From the NCBI RefSeq assembly GCF_022484225.1, contig NZ_JAKVLT010000001.1, forward strand, positions 310,001 to 374,000: DNA of 64,000 nucleotides, written 5' to 3'. The notes under the pieces were generated by a model. That model searched no databases, was not told the origin of the DNA, and was given only the letters and a program-made list of their open reading frames with translations. The DNA comes from Pseudoramibacter sp. GTDB taxonomy: Bacteria > Bacillota > Clostridia > Eubacteriales > Eubacteriaceae. Shown one piece after another: positions 35,571 to 45,004 of this stretch. Positions within the stretch are counted from its first letter, which is position 1; each line of letters starts with the position of its first letter. The position numbers and the translations under genes were made by a program.

Positions 35571-36761
35571 ATGGACGAAATACTCAACCTGGATTTGAAT
35601 GACATGGCCCAAACGGAGTTTGACTGCTCCTGCGGCAGACACCACAACTTCTCGATTCACGATGTGGCCATCGGCTCCGGCACCATCAACAAGCTGCCGG
35701 AAATCGCCGCGCCTTTCAAAGAAGGCCAGATCCTCATGGTCTACGACAACAACACCTACAAGGCCGCCGGAAAACAAGCGCACCAGATCATGGTGGACGC
35801 CGGCTTCAACGTCAAGGAACTCCTCTTTGACCGCGGCGACGACATCCTGATCCCGGACGAATCCGTCGTCGGGAGAATCCTCCAGGAACTTTCGGGCCCG
35901 ACCCCTGAAGACACCCGCCTCATCGTCGGCGTCGGCTCCGGCTCCATCAACGATTCCTGCAAATACGTTTCGTTCCACTGCCACCTGCCGTACATCATCG
36001 TCGGCACCGCTCCGTCGATGGACGGCTACGTTTCCGACGGCGCACCGCTGATGAGCGCCGGCCGGAAGATCTCCTACCCGGCACACCTCGCCTACGGCGT
36101 CATCGGGGACACCAACATCATGAAGGATGCGCCCCAGGAACTCATCGCCGCGGGCTTCGGCGACGTGGTCGGCAAGATCACGGCCCTGGCCGACTGGGAT
36201 TTAGCCGTTAAGGTCAAAGGCGACTACCGCTGCGACACCTGCGTCACTTTGGTGCAGCGCGCCCTCGACAAATGCTTCTCCAAATCGAACCTCCTGCCCC
36301 AGCGGGACGAAGAAGCCATTAAATACCTGATCGAAGCTTTGACGTTAACGGGCGTCGCCATGGCCCTGATCCGCATTTCCCGCCCGGCGTCCGGCGCTGA
36401 ACACATGCTGTCCCACTATTGGGAAATGGACTACGTGGACCGCGGCCTGAACCCGATTCACCACGGCACCCAGGTCGGCGTCGCCACACCGGTCATCGCC
36501 CGCTTCTTCGAAGAACTCAAGGACATCCTGCCGGAAGGCACTGCTGAACTCTGCCCGCCTCACGAAGAAATCGAAAAACTCCTGAGAGACGGCGGCGCAC
36601 CGGTCTCCCCGAAGGACATCGGCATCTCCAGAGAACTGTTCCACGCGAGCCTTTTGAAGGGCTACACCGTCCGTCCGCGCTACTCCGTCATGGAATTCGC
36701 GAAAGACAACGGCCGCCTCGAAGCAATCGCCGACAAGATCACCGCAGAACTCTACGACTAA
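35571..36761 (+). CDS. araM: sn-glycerol-1-phosphate dehydrogenase (AraM/EgsA)
   Basis: NAD(P)- and metal-dependent enzyme reducing dihydroxyacetone phosphate to sn-glycerol 1-phosphate. The 396 residues show the nucleotide loop VGVGSGSINDSCKY, GTAPSMDGYVSDGAPL and the metal-binding histidines in SGAEHMLSHYWE and NPIHHGTQV. In Bacillus subtilis AraM is encoded in the arabinose operon. Here it lies between a SorC regulator and an AraL-like phosphatase. AAAGGAG precedes the start. Confidence 0.9.
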   Translation: MDEILNLDLNDMAQTEFDCSCGRHHNFSIHDVAIGSGTINKLPEIAAPFKEGQILMVYDNNTYKAAGKQAHQIMVDAGFNVKELLFDRGDDILIPDESVVGRILQELSGPTPEDTRLIVGVGSGSINDSCKYVSFHCHLPYIIVGTAPSMDGYVSDGAPLMSAGRKISYPAHLAYGVIGDTNIMKDAPQELIAAGFGDVVGKITALADWDLAVKVKGDYRCDTCVTLVQRALDKCFSKSNLLPQRDEEAIKYLIEALTLTGVAMALIRISRPASGAEHMLSHYWEMDYVDRGLNPIHHGTQVGVATPVIARFFEELKDILPEGTAELCPPHEEIEKLLRDGGAPVSPKDIGISRELFHASLLKGYTVRPRYSVMEFAKDNGRLEAIADKITAELYD

Positions 36762-36772
36762 TTTGAATGGAC

Positions 36773-36868
36773 AGGGAGGGCGCCTGCCTTCGGGCAGCCC
36801 CTCTCTTTATGACTTTTTATATTTTAATTTTGCGGCGCCTCAGAGCGCCTTTATTTGTATTTTTTTTA
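36773..36868 (+). terminator. two tandem hairpins between araM and the HAD phosphatase gene
   Basis: The first hairpin (GAGGG..CCTGCC-TTCG-GGCAG..CCCTC, 36773-36805) has a weak T tract. The second (GGCGC-CTCAGA-GCGCC, 36834-36849) is followed by a long T-rich stretch. They would lower expression of the downstream genes relative to araM. Confidence 0.55.
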
Positions 36869-36885
36869 AATCAAAGGAAGCGACT

Positions 36886-37680
36886 ATGCAAACCAAAGAA
36901 AACGCACTGAAACCCATCAAACTCTTCGTCCTCGACATGGACGGCACGGTTTATCTCGGCAACAACCTCATCGAAGGCTCCCTGGACTTCATCCACAAAG
37001 TGGACGCCGACCCGGACCGGGACTACATCTTCTTCACGAACAACGCCTCCCGGGTGCCGAAGGTCTACGTGGACAAGCTCGCCAAAATGGGCCTTGACGT
37101 CGACGAATCGAAAATCGTCACCGCCGGGGACGTGTGCGCGGAATTCTTAAACGAAAACTACCCGAACGCGAAGATCTACTTGAACGGGACGCCCCTGCTC
37201 GAAGAAAACTGGAAGGCCCGGGGCCTCAACCTCGTGGACGATGACCCGGATGTCGCGGTCCAGAGCTTCGACACGACGATGACCTACGAAAAGATGGACA
37301 AGATCTGCTACTACGTGCGCCACGGCGTGCCTTTCATCGCCACCCACATGGACATCAACTGCCCGACAGAAGATGACTTCATGCCCGACTGCGGCGCCAT
37401 GTGCGCCTTGATCACCTCCTCCACCGGCGTCAAGCCCCGCTACCTCGGCAAGCCGTGGAAGGAAACCGTCGACATGATCACGGAAATCACCGGCTGCCCG
37501 GCTGAACAGATGGGCTTCGTCGGCGACCGCCTCTACACCGACGTCGCCACCGGGGTCAACAACGGCGCCAACGGCTTCCTCGTCTTAACCGGCGAAGCGG
37601 ACATGCAGACCGTCGCCGAATCCGACGTGGAACCGACGTGCATCTACGATTCTCTCTATGAAATGAGCAAGTATCTGTAA
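36886..37680 (+). CDS. HAD-IIA sugar phosphatase (AraL/NagD-like)
   Basis: A 264-residue haloacid-dehalogenase phosphatase. Motif I is VLDMDGTVYLG, the FFTNNASR segment is motif II, the C2-type cap lies in the middle, and motif IV is GFVGDRLYTDVATG. Bacillus AraL, in the arabinose operon, is a low-specificity sugar phosphatase of this class. The start is set by AAAGGAAG. Given araM next door, glycerol 1-phosphate or a pentose phosphate is a plausible substrate, which is inference. Confidence 0.88.
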   Translation: MQTKENALKPIKLFVLDMDGTVYLGNNLIEGSLDFIHKVDADPDRDYIFFTNNASRVPKVYVDKLAKMGLDVDESKIVTAGDVCAEFLNENYPNAKIYLNGTPLLEENWKARGLNLVDDDPDVAVQSFDTTMTYEKMDKICYYVRHGVPFIATHMDINCPTEDDFMPDCGAMCALITSSTGVKPRYLGKPWKETVDMITEITGCPAEQMGFVGDRLYTDVATGVNNGANGFLVLTGEADMQTVAESDVEPTCIYDSLYEMSKYL

Positions 37681-37710
37681 GCTTAAATTCAATATTTTTG
37701 GGGTAATATT

Positions 37711-39390
37711 ATGGCAAAATATGTAATCGGCGTGGACTTCGGAACCCTCTCCGCCCGCGCCATTTTAATCAATGCGGAAACCGGCGAAGCGAAGCTCCGC
37801 CTCAGTGAACAGCCCTACACCCACGGCGTCATGGACGAAGCACTCCCGAGCGGCAAGAAGCTGCCCGTGGACTACGCCCTCCAGCATCCTCAGGACTACG
37901 TGGAATCCCTGGCGGCGGTCATCCCGGGGGTTCTCGAAAACAACGGGGTCTCCCCGGACGACGTCATCGGGGTCGGCATCGACTTCACGAGCTGCACTGT
38001 CCTGCCCATCGCGAAGGACGGCACGCCCCTGTGCATGACCGACGCCTACAAGGACGATCCTCTGGCCTACGTTCAGCTGTGGAAGCACCACGGCGCCCAG
38101 GACTACGCCAACCGCTTGACAGAAGTGGCCCAGGGCCGGGGCGAAGCCTTCCTCGACCGCTACGGCGGAAAGGCCTCCTCTGAAACCCTGTTCCCGAGAC
38201 TTTGGAAGATCGCCGAAGAAGACCCAGATCTGTACCGGGATATGGACGAATACATCGAAGCCGGCGACTGGATCGTCGGTCAGATCACCGGCCACTACGT
38301 AAGAAACTCCTGCGCCGCGGGCTACAAAGCCCTGTATCACGCCGGCGAAGGCTACCCGAGTGAAGACTTCTTCGAAGCCCTGTCTCCGAAACTCAAGAAC
38401 GTGGTCGCGGAAAAACTCAAATACCCCGTCGTGCCCATCGGCTCCAAGGCCGGAGAAATCGACGACAAGGGCGCGGAAATCACGGGCTTAAACAAAGGCA
38501 CCGCGGTCGGGGTCGCCATCATCGACGCCCACTCCGGCGTGCCAGGCGCCCTGTCTGAACCGAAGGAAAACCAGATGGTCCTCATCATGGGCACCTCCGG
38601 CTGCCAGATGCTGATCTCGAAAAAAGAAGCCGTCGTGCCGGGGTGCTTCGGCGTCGTCAAAGACGGGATGCTCCCGGGCTTCTACGGCTACGAATGCGGC
38701 CAGTCGGGCTTCGGCGACCATCTCGCCTGGTTCGTGGACAACTGCGTGCCTGCGTCCTACACCGAAGCGGCTCACAAAGCCGGCCAGAACATTCACCAGT
38801 ACCTCACTGAAAAGGCCGCGGCCTTAAAGCCGGGTGAATCGGGGCTCCTCGCCCTCGACTGGTGGAACGGCAACCGCTCGGTCCTCGTGGACAACGACCT
38901 CACCGGCCTCATGGTGGGCATGCGCCTGACCACGAAGCCCGAAGAAATGTACCGGGCCCTCATCGAAGCCATCGCCTACGGCACCCGGATGATCCTCAAG
39001 ACCTTCGACGAATCGGGCATTCCAACCGAACACATTTTCGCCACCGGCGGCATGAGCCGCAAGAACCCGCTGCTCATGCAGATCTTCGCCGACGTCACCA
39101 AACGGCCGATCTCCGTGGCCAGCTCTGAAAACGGCGGCGCCCTCGGCGCGGCGGTCCTCGGCTCCCTGGCCGCAGGCAGCGAACGGGGCGGCTACGACAA
39201 CATCTTCGACGCGACGAAAGTCCTCGTGCAGCCGCCTGAAAAGACCTACACCCCGAACCCCGAAGCCAGCGCCGTGTACGACAAGCTCTTTGAAGCCTAC
39301 ACGGAACTTCACGACTACTTCGGCCGGGGCGAAAGCGACCTCATGAAGCGCCTGAAGAAGATTCAGCTCGACGTTTTAGACGAAGACTAA
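37711..39390 (+). CDS. araB: ribulokinase
   Basis: FGGY-family kinase phosphorylating L-ribulose to L-ribulose 5-phosphate. The 559 residues match AraB. The N-terminal phosphate loop GVDFGTLSARAILI is diagnostic, and IGVGIDFTSCTVLPI, GMSRKNPLLMQIFADV and the ENGGALGAAVLG block belong to the same family. The ribosome-binding site is poor (TTGGGG). No isomerase (AraA) or epimerase (AraD) gene is present within the window, so either these lie elsewhere or the kinase serves another ketopentose or polyol. Confidence 0.92.
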   Translation: MAKYVIGVDFGTLSARAILINAETGEAKLRLSEQPYTHGVMDEALPSGKKLPVDYALQHPQDYVESLAAVIPGVLENNGVSPDDVIGVGIDFTSCTVLPIAKDGTPLCMTDAYKDDPLAYVQLWKHHGAQDYANRLTEVAQGRGEAFLDRYGGKASSETLFPRLWKIAEEDPDLYRDMDEYIEAGDWIVGQITGHYVRNSCAAGYKALYHAGEGYPSEDFFEALSPKLKNVVAEKLKYPVVPIGSKAGEIDDKGAEITGLNKGTAVGVAIIDAHSGVPGALSEPKENQMVLIMGTSGCQMLISKKEAVVPGCFGVVKDGMLPGFYGYECGQSGFGDHLAWFVDNCVPASYTEAAHKAGQNIHQYLTEKAAALKPGESGLLALDWWNGNRSVLVDNDLTGLMVGMRLTTKPEEMYRALIEAIAYGTRMILKTFDESGIPTEHIFATGGMSRKNPLLMQIFADVTKRPISVASSENGGALGAAVLGSLAAGSERGGYDNIFDATKVLVQPPEKTYTPNPEASAVYDKLFEAYTELHDYFGRGESDLMKRLKKIQLDVLDED

Positions 39391-39413
39391 ATTTTAACCG
39401 TCATCAACCCCAT

Positions 39414-39437
39414 AAGGCCCCGAAAGGGGCCTTTTTT
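39414..39437 (+). terminator. terminator of araB
   Basis: AAGGCCCC-GAAA-GGGGCCTTTTTT. Confidence 0.9.
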
Positions 39438-39444
39438 AATGCAA

Positions 39445-39472
39445 CAAAAAACCGGCGCCCGAAGGTGCCGGT
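39445..39472 (-). terminator. terminator of serS
   Basis: CCGGCACC-TTCG-GGCGCCGG on the minus strand followed by T6. Confidence 0.85.
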
Positions 39473-39494
39473 GAAAAGGCAGAAAATCCTTGCC

Positions 39495-40769
39495 TCAGTC
39501 AATTTTTGTGAGGCCGCCCATGTAGTGCACGAGTTTTTCCGGAATGGTGACGCTGCCGTCTGCATTCTGGTAGTTTTCGAGCACCGCCGCAAAGGTACGG
39601 CCGACAGCCAGGCCCGAGCCGTTCAAGGTGTGGACGTACTGGGTGTGCTTGGTCACCGGGTCGCGGTAGCGGATGTTCGCCCGTCTCGCCTGGAAGTCTT
39701 CGCAGTTGGAACAGGACGAGATTTCCACGTAGCGGCCGTAGCTCGGCATCCACACTTCGATGTCATAGGTCTTGGCGGCAGAGAAGCCGATGTCCCCGGT
39801 GCACAGTTCCACGACGCGGTACGGAATCTTCAGCTGTTTTAAAATTTCTTCGGCGTCGTTGGTGAGGCTTTCGAGTTCTGCATAAGAATCCTGAGGACGG
39901 CAGAACTTGACCATTTCGACTTTGTCGAACTGGTGGTTGCGGATGAGGCCCCGGGTGTCGCGTCCGGCAGAACCCGCTTCTTCTCTGAAGCACGGTGTGT
40001 AGGCCGTGAAGTGGATCGGCAGGGCGTCATTTTCGAGGATTTCCCCGCGGTAGGTGTTGGTCAGGGGCACTTCGGCGGTCGGCACGAGAAAGAAGTCTTC
40101 TTTTTCGAGGTGGAAGGCGTCTTCTTCAAACTTCGGCAGCTGGCCGGTGCCGGTCATGGACGCGCGGTTGACCATGAACGGGGTGGACATTTCGGTGTAG
40201 TCCTGTTCCACGGTGTGGACGTGGATCATGAAGTTGATCAAAGCCCGTTCCAGCTGGGCGCCTTTGCCGCAGAACATGGAGAACCGGGCGCCGGTGAGCT
40301 TGTGGGCGCGGTCGAAGTCCAGAATGCCGAGGTCAACTCCCAGATCCCAGTGCGCCTTGGGTTCGAAGTCGAACTTCCGGGGTTCGCCCCATTTGCGGAC
40401 TTCCTTGTTGTCGCTGTCGTCGAGGCCTTCGACGATGTCCGGGTTCGGAATGTTCGGCAGCACCAGCAGTTCTTTTTTCAGCTGATCTTCCACTTCGGAC
40501 AGATCGGCGTCGTCTTTTTTGATTTGTTCCGAAACTTCCTTCATTTGGGCAAACAAAGGCTGGAGGTCTTCGCCGGCGAGCTTGCGCTGGGGAATTTCTT
40601 TGGACACGGCGTTCTTCTTCGCCTTGAGCTGTTCGACCCGGCCGATGATTTCCCGGCGCTTGTCGTCCAGTTTAAGAATATGATCCACGGAGAACGTGCC
40701 GCTGTGGCGGCTGTTCAGCGCTTTGACCACCCCTTCGGGGTTTTCACGAATGCGTTTTACATCTAACAA
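39495..40769 (-). CDS. serS: seryl-tRNA synthetase
   Basis: Class II synthetase charging tRNA-Ser. The 424 residues have the N-terminal coiled-coil arm (about 30-105) that grips the long variable arm of tRNA-Ser. Motif 2 is [25 protein letters not shown] and motif 3 is [20 protein letters not shown]. It follows the SEC-C protein gene by 45 bases on the same strand. There is no room for a T-box in the gap, so it is expressed from the upstream promoter. Confidence 0.96.
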   Translation of the reverse strand: MLDVKRIRENPEGVVKALNSRHSGTFSVDHILKLDDKRREIIGRVEQLKAKKNAVSKEIPQRKLAGEDLQPLFAQMKEVSEQIKKDDADLSEVEDQLKKELLVLPNIPNPDIVEGLDDSDNKEVRKWGEPRKFDFEPKAHWDLGVDLGILDFDRAHKLTGARFSMFCGKGAQLERALINFMIHVHTVEQDYTEMSTPFMVNRASMTGTGQLPKFEEDAFHLEKEDFFLVPTAEVPLTNTYRGEILENDALPIHFTAYTPCFREEAGSAGRDTRGLIRNHQFDKVEMVKFCRPQDSYAELESLTNDAEEILKQLKIPYRVVELCTGDIGFSAAKTYDIEVWMPSYGRYVEISSCSNCEDFQARRANIRYRDPVTKHTQYVHTLNGSGLAVGRTFAAVLENYQNADGSVTIPEKLVHYMGGLTKID

Positions 40770-40814
40770 TGCTCTGCTCCTTCTATCTAATCCTGATTTT
40801 CTTTTCCCGCTGCC

Positions 40815-41324
40815 TCAGGCGTTGCGCCCGCAGCAGTTCTTGTATTTCTTGCCGCTGCCGCAGGGGCACGGGTCGTTGCGGCCGATTTTCTTGCCCTTGA
40901 CAATCGTGTTGCGGTTGCGGCATTTCTTGTAAATCTTCTTCTGGGTGTCTTTGTCCAGAATTTCGTTCCATTCGCTGAGGCCGTACAGCCACGGCGCCGG
41001 CACCTTCACCATGTTGTAGTACAGTTTTTCGAAGTCGTAGTCCATGGCGATTTTCGTGTCGGATTCGATATCGTCCAGTTCCGGCAGTTTGCCCTTGATG
41101 CTTTCGATGGCGCCGTCGAGGTAGCCGAGAATTTCCGTTTCCGGCATGTCGTAGCGCTGGGACAATTCCGCGACCGTCCCTTCGACGTGGGGGTCCTGTC
41201 TGCCCAGAATGTCTTCGTAAATATGTTTTTCCCGTTCGCAGAAGCCGTCCCAGAAATCCTGCTGGTCTTTCGGGTTCTTTGAGTGAGATTCAATTTCTTT
41301 TTTCCAGTCTGCGTATAGGCTCAT
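40815..41324 (-). CDS. SEC-C motif protein
   Basis: A 169-residue soluble protein whose last 21 residues form a SEC-C zinc motif ([19 protein letters not shown]), the same metal-binding tail found on SecA. The remaining helical part is of unknown function. SEC-C proteins are thought to associate with ribosomes or SecA. The start has GAGGAGAGG. It shares a transcript with serS. Confidence 0.88.
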   Translation of the reverse strand: MSLYADWKKEIESHSKNPKDQQDFWDGFCEREKHIYEDILGRQDPHVEGTVAELSQRYDMPETEILGYLDGAIESIKGKLPELDDIESDTKIAMDYDFEKLYYNMVKVPAPWLYGLSEWNEILDKDTQKKIYKKCRNRNTIVKGKKIGRNDPCPCGSGKKYKNCCGRNA

Positions 41325-41383
41325 TTCGTCCTCTCCTCTTGAGTTAAAACTATAAATTTTCTCTTCCCTTTTTTACCATATAT

Positions 41384-41412
41384 ATTATAACAAACATTCT
41401 GAGCTTGGACAA
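41384..41412 (-). promoter_or_regulatory. promoter of the SEC-C/serS operon
   Basis: TTGTCC (41407-41412), 17-bp spacer, TATAAT (41384-41389). Confidence 0.65.
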
Positions 41413-41420
41413 ATAAAGAG

Positions 41421-41462
41421 AAAAAAATCCCCTTCTGTTAAATATATAAAATTTAACAGAAG
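41421..41462 (-). terminator. terminator of ddh
   Basis: CTTCTGTTAAAT/ATTTAACAGAAG arms followed by T7 on the minus strand. Confidence 0.8.
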
Positions 41463-41474
41463 AGGAAAAGAATC

Positions 41475-42467
41475 TTACATTAAGTGTTCAAGCAGGTCGT
41501 CCCGGCTCATGGGGCTGTAATAAGCCGGCGGGACGTCGAGCATGGTCTTGCAGCCGTACTGGCCGTCTTTGTTGAGTCTGTAGCAGGCTCTGGCGCAGGC
41601 CACGAGGACGCTGCCCGTGAAGGCCGGGTTGGAGTCGAGCTTCAGCCGGTATTCGATGACCGCGCTCTGGTCGGAATCATACCCGACCTTGCCGCTTCTC
41701 AAGACAAAGCCCCCGTGGGGCAGGCCGCTGTGGTCCCGCTTCATTTCTTCTTCGGTGATGAAGTGGACGGTGGTGTCGTATTCGTCGAAGTAGCTCGGCA
41801 TGGTCACGATATCGTCGATGATGTCCTGCTTGTCTTCTTCGGTGACGTCGTCGTCGGGCACGACGAAGACTTCCCGCTTGTGCATCTGTCTCGGCGTGAG
41901 ATCCGGGGTCTTCCCGTTTCGGATTTCTTCCAATGCGTCTTCGATCGGAATCGTATATTGGCGCGCGTCCTTGACCCCGGGGATCTGGCGCACCGCGTCA
42001 GAGTGGCCCTGGCTGACCCCTTTGCCCCAGAAGGTGTAGGCTTTGCCGTTCGGCACGATCGCGTCGGCCATCACCCGGTTCACCGAGAACAGGCCCGGGT
42101 CCCAGCCGCAGGAGACGATGGACGTCTTGTCGTTGGCGATGTCCGCCGCGTTGACATTGTCCACGTGGTCAGGAATGTCCGAATGGGTGTCGAAGGATTC
42201 CACGGTGTTGAAGTAGTGGGCGTATTCCGGCGACATCCACGGCAGGTCCATGGCGGAGCCGTTGCAGAGAATCATGACGTCGATGTCGTCTGTCATGGTC
42301 TTGCAGTCGTCGAGCTTGTACACTTTGACGCCTTCGGTGTGAATCTTCACGGTTTCAGGATCACGTCTTGTAAACACGCCGACGAGTTCCATGTCCGGGC
42401 TCTTCGTGACAGCGGCTTCCACGCCCCGGCCCAGATTGCCGTAACCCATAATGCCGATTCTAATCAT
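41475..42467 (-). CDS. ddh: meso-diaminopimelate dehydrogenase
   Basis: NADPH-dependent enzyme making meso-diaminopimelate in one step from tetrahydrodipicolinate, feeding peptidoglycan and lysine. The 330 residues show the Rossmann loop GIMGYGNLGRGVE, CNGSAMD, ESFDTHSDIPDHV and the SCGWDPGLFS segment typical of Ddh. The start has GAGGAGGG. It indicates the short dehydrogenase variant of the DAP pathway. Confidence 0.95.
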   Translation of the reverse strand: MIRIGIMGYGNLGRGVEAAVTKSPDMELVGVFTRRDPETVKIHTEGVKVYKLDDCKTMTDDIDVMILCNGSAMDLPWMSPEYAHYFNTVESFDTHSDIPDHVDNVNAADIANDKTSIVSCGWDPGLFSVNRVMADAIVPNGKAYTFWGKGVSQGHSDAVRQIPGVKDARQYTIPIEDALEEIRNGKTPDLTPRQMHKREVFVVPDDDVTEEDKQDIIDDIVTMPSYFDEYDTTVHFITEEEMKRDHSGLPHGGFVLRSGKVGYDSDQSAVIEYRLKLDSNPAFTGSVLVACARACYRLNKDGQYGCKTMLDVPPAYYSPMSRDDLLEHLM

Positions 42468-42480
42468 TGTATCCCTCCTC

Positions 42481-42503
42481 AGATTAATTAAGTTATCTAA
42501 TCT
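42481..42503. promoter_or_regulatory. dyad in the ddh leader
   Basis: AGATTA..TAATCT, a perfect 6-11-6 inverted repeat between the -10 box and the start codon; possible operator or small hairpin. Confidence 0.35.
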
Positions 42504-42506
42504 GTT

Positions 42507-42535
42507 AGTATACGCCGATGTTTTGCTTTTGTCAA
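42507..42535 (-). promoter_or_regulatory. promoter of ddh
   Basis: TTGACA (42530-42535), 17-bp spacer, TATACT (42507-42512). Confidence 0.75.
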
Positions 42536-42539
42536 AGCC

Positions 42540-43880
42540 TCAGCGCTTGTTGGAGCGGCGCCAGATGTGCATTTTTTCCGCTTCTTTGATGAGTTCGTCT
42601 CTGAAATCCGGGTCGGCGATGTTGATGAGCTGTTCCGCCCGTTCCCAGCAGGTGGCGCCTTTGAGGTAGGCCATGCCGTATTCGGTGACGATGTACATCG
42701 GGTTCGTCCGGGTGTCGGTGACGATGGAGCCCGGGGTCAAAGTCGGTTTGATCCGGGAGTGCTTGACCCCTTTCTTGTCTGTGAAAGAAGAGGACATGCA
42801 GATGAAGCTCTTGCCGCCGTTGGATTTGTAGGCGCCGAGGACGAAGTCCAGCTGGCCGCCGGAGCCGGAGATCTGGCGGGTGCCGGCGGATTCGGCGTTG
42901 ATCTGGCCGTATAAGTCCATGTCAACCGCATTGTTAATCGAAATGAAGTTGTCAAATTCGCCGATGATGCTCGGGTCGTTGACGTAGTTCACCGGGGCTG
43001 CCATGCAGGCCGGGTTGTCGTCCAAGAAGTCGTAGAGCTTCTTGGTGCCGGAACCGAAGGCGTAGGTCTGTTTGTAGCGGTCGCGGTTCTTTCTCGCGCC
43101 GGTGATCTTGCCCTTCATCGTAAGATCAACAAAAGAGTCGACGTACATTTCGGTGTGGACCCCGAGGTCTTTTAAGTCCGATTCGCCGATGAGCATGCCG
43201 ACGGTATTGGGCATGCCGCCGATGCCGAGCTGCAGGGTCGCGCCGTCCGGGATTTCCGCGACGATCTGCTTCGCCACGGCGAGGTCCACGTCGGTCGGGG
43301 TGGTGGCGCCGCCGGTTTCCCGCATCGCCGGGTTGTCCCCTTCGACGATCATGTCGACGTCGGAGATGTGCACCGCTTCTTCAATGCCGAGGCAGCGGGG
43401 CACGGAAGTGTTCACTTCGACGATGACCACGTCGGCCTTGTTGACCACTTCCATCATGTGGGAGGCGTTGGGGCCGAAGTTGAAGTAGCCGTGTTTGTCC
43501 ATCGGCGCGACCTGGAACATGGCCACATTCAGCGGGTGAGACATGTCGTGATAGTAGCGGGGCACTTCGGAGTAGCGCACCGGGCTGTGGAACACGAAGC
43601 CGTTGTTCACTTCGTGGCGGTCGATGCCCGAATAGAACCACGAATTCCACGTGAAATGTTCCGCCGGATTTTCCACGTCGAAAATCTTCGGACGGGACGG
43701 AATGATCCCCCCATAGATGTTGAGGTCCGTCAGCTCCGGCATGCGCTTCGCCAGCGCTTCGTCGAGCTTTTGAACCGTGCAGGTGACCCACCCGTAGTCG
43801 ATGTAGTCCCCGCTTTTAATGACTTTCACCGCTTCGTCGGCGGTGGTCAGCTTTTCTGCATATTCTTTTAAATAGCTCAT
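42540..43880 (-). CDS. butyryl-CoA:acetate CoA-transferase type enzyme
   Basis: Family I CoA-transferase of 446 residues that moves CoA between acyl-CoA (butyryl, perhaps caproyl) and acetate, the last step of butyrate formation. The catalytic glutamate lies in [21 protein letters not shown], and [10 protein letters not shown] and [12 protein letters not shown] are characteristic of the But/Cat-like branch. 4-Hydroxybutyrate CoA-transferases are close relatives and cannot be excluded. It is monocistronic with a near-consensus promoter, in line with a major fermentation enzyme. Confidence 0.88.
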   Translation of the reverse strand: MSYLKEYAEKLTTADEAVKVIKSGDYIDYGWVTCTVQKLDEALAKRMPELTDLNIYGGIIPSRPKIFDVENPAEHFTWNSWFYSGIDRHEVNNGFVFHSPVRYSEVPRYYHDMSHPLNVAMFQVAPMDKHGYFNFGPNASHMMEVVNKADVVIVEVNTSVPRCLGIEEAVHISDVDMIVEGDNPAMRETGGATTPTDVDLAVAKQIVAEIPDGATLQLGIGGMPNTVGMLIGESDLKDLGVHTEMYVDSFVDLTMKGKITGARKNRDRYKQTYAFGSGTKKLYDFLDDNPACMAAPVNYVNDPSIIGEFDNFISINNAVDMDLYGQINAESAGTRQISGSGGQLDFVLGAYKSNGGKSFICMSSSFTDKKGVKHSRIKPTLTPGSIVTDTRTNPMYIVTEYGMAYLKGATCWERAEQLINIADPDFRDELIKEAEKMHIWRRSNKR

Positions 43881-43932
43881 ATTACCCTCCTGAAAAACTA
43901 TTCATTCTCAAATATTTTCTTGATATGTTAAA

Positions 43933-43961
43933 ATTATATCATTTTTTGACACCGCTTTCAA
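43933..43961 (-). promoter_or_regulatory. promoter of the CoA-transferase gene
   Basis: TTGAAA (43956-43961), 17-bp spacer, TATAAT (43933-43938). Confidence 0.7.
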
Positions 43962-43975
43962 TGACAGCCGCGCCC

Positions 43976-44947
43976 TCATTGTCCCTTTAAGACGTTTTCA
44001 AGGCGGGTCTTCGCCGCAGAGACGGACGTCGCGTCCGGGGCGGTGCCCGCGGCGGAGGCGGTGCCGGTGACGGCGTAGGCTTCTCTGGTGTAGGACGAGA
44101 GGCCCTTTCCCATCAGGGACTTGAGTTCCGATCTTGAGAAATCCGTGGTCATCATCTGGCTCACGGCGGTCATGGCATCGGTGTAATGGGTGGCTGCCCA
44201 GCCGGAAGTCATCTTGTCCATGACGGCGGAGGTCACGAGCTCGGCGCAGGCAGTGCTGTGGCTCGCGAAGGCCAGGGCTTCGGTGCCATTTAATTCATTC
44301 GTCCCGGCGATGAAATTATAGGGCCCTACGGAAAAAGCTTCGGGGGAGGTCACTTTGACGCCGTCCATGGTGTCGACGGCGGATTTGAGGCCCGAGGCTT
44401 TTAAAATCATCCGGCGGTTCACCGAAACGCCCAGCAGGCTGCCCATGGCGCGGGCGGCGTCGGGGCCGATGGTGTACTGGGACAGGGGTGTGCCGTCGAT
44501 TAAAACATCCGAAGGGACGGTCACCACCGCGATTTTTTTCGTCTCGGTGTTGATGGCGGCCACGGCGTCGAGGGACGTGCCCCCCTCGCCCATCATGGCG
44601 ACGGTGTAGGTCTTGGCGGCGGTTTTGCGCTGCCCGCTCAGGACGTCGTCCATCGCGTGATTGGTCACCGACAGGAGATGGCCGGCGCCGAAGGCGATGA
44701 GGCCGACGATGACCGCGGCGATCATGGGGCCGGTGTAGCGCCGGCGGCGGTAGCTGAAGTCCGTGGACGCGTCCCGCTTAAACACCCGCCACGCGATCAG
44801 GGCTGACACCCCGGCGCAGAGGACGCCGATGACGGCGGTGACAGTGCCGGAGAACAGCCCGAACCGGGCCAGCTGGTAAACGAGATCGATCAGGGCGGCG
44901 GTCATGAGGCCCCACAGGGCGGCCGCGATGATTTTTTTAGGCTGCAT
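43976..44947 (-). CDS. degenerate LytR-CpsA-Psr (LCP)-like membrane protein
   Basis: A 323-residue protein with three N-terminal membrane helices (to about residue 100) and an extracellular domain that follows the LCP pattern: DAVAAINTETKKIAVVTVPSDVLIDG, then MDGVKV and ELNGTEALAFASHST. LCP enzymes attach glycopolymers to peptidoglycan. The conserved arginine of their IPRD motif is serine here, and the paired arginines after the NG-ALA motif are missing, so it is probably not a working LCP transferase. The ATG with AAGGAAAAA upstream was chosen. It follows the sortase gene behind a terminator. Confidence 0.7.
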   Translation of the reverse strand: MQPKKIIAAALWGLMTAALIDLVYQLARFGLFSGTVTAVIGVLCAGVSALIAWRVFKRDASTDFSYRRRRYTGPMIAAVIVGLIAFGAGHLLSVTNHAMDDVLSGQRKTAAKTYTVAMMGEGGTSLDAVAAINTETKKIAVVTVPSDVLIDGTPLSQYTIGPDAARAMGSLLGVSVNRRMILKASGLKSAVDTMDGVKVTSPEAFSVGPYNFIAGTNELNGTEALAFASHSTACAELVTSAVMDKMTSGWAATHYTDAMTAVSQMMTTDFSRSELKSLMGKGLSSYTREAYAVTGTASAAGTAPDATSVSAAKTRLENVLKGQ

Positions 44948-44972
44948 GTTTTTCCTTCTTTCTTTGAATAGC

Positions 44973-44994
44973 AAAAAAGCGGCCGAAAGGCCGC
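44973..44994 (-). terminator. terminator at the end of the pyr-sortase operon
   Basis: GCGGCC-TTTC-GGCCGC followed by T6 on the minus strand. Confidence 0.85.
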
Positions 44995-45004
44995 TGTATT
45001 TCCA

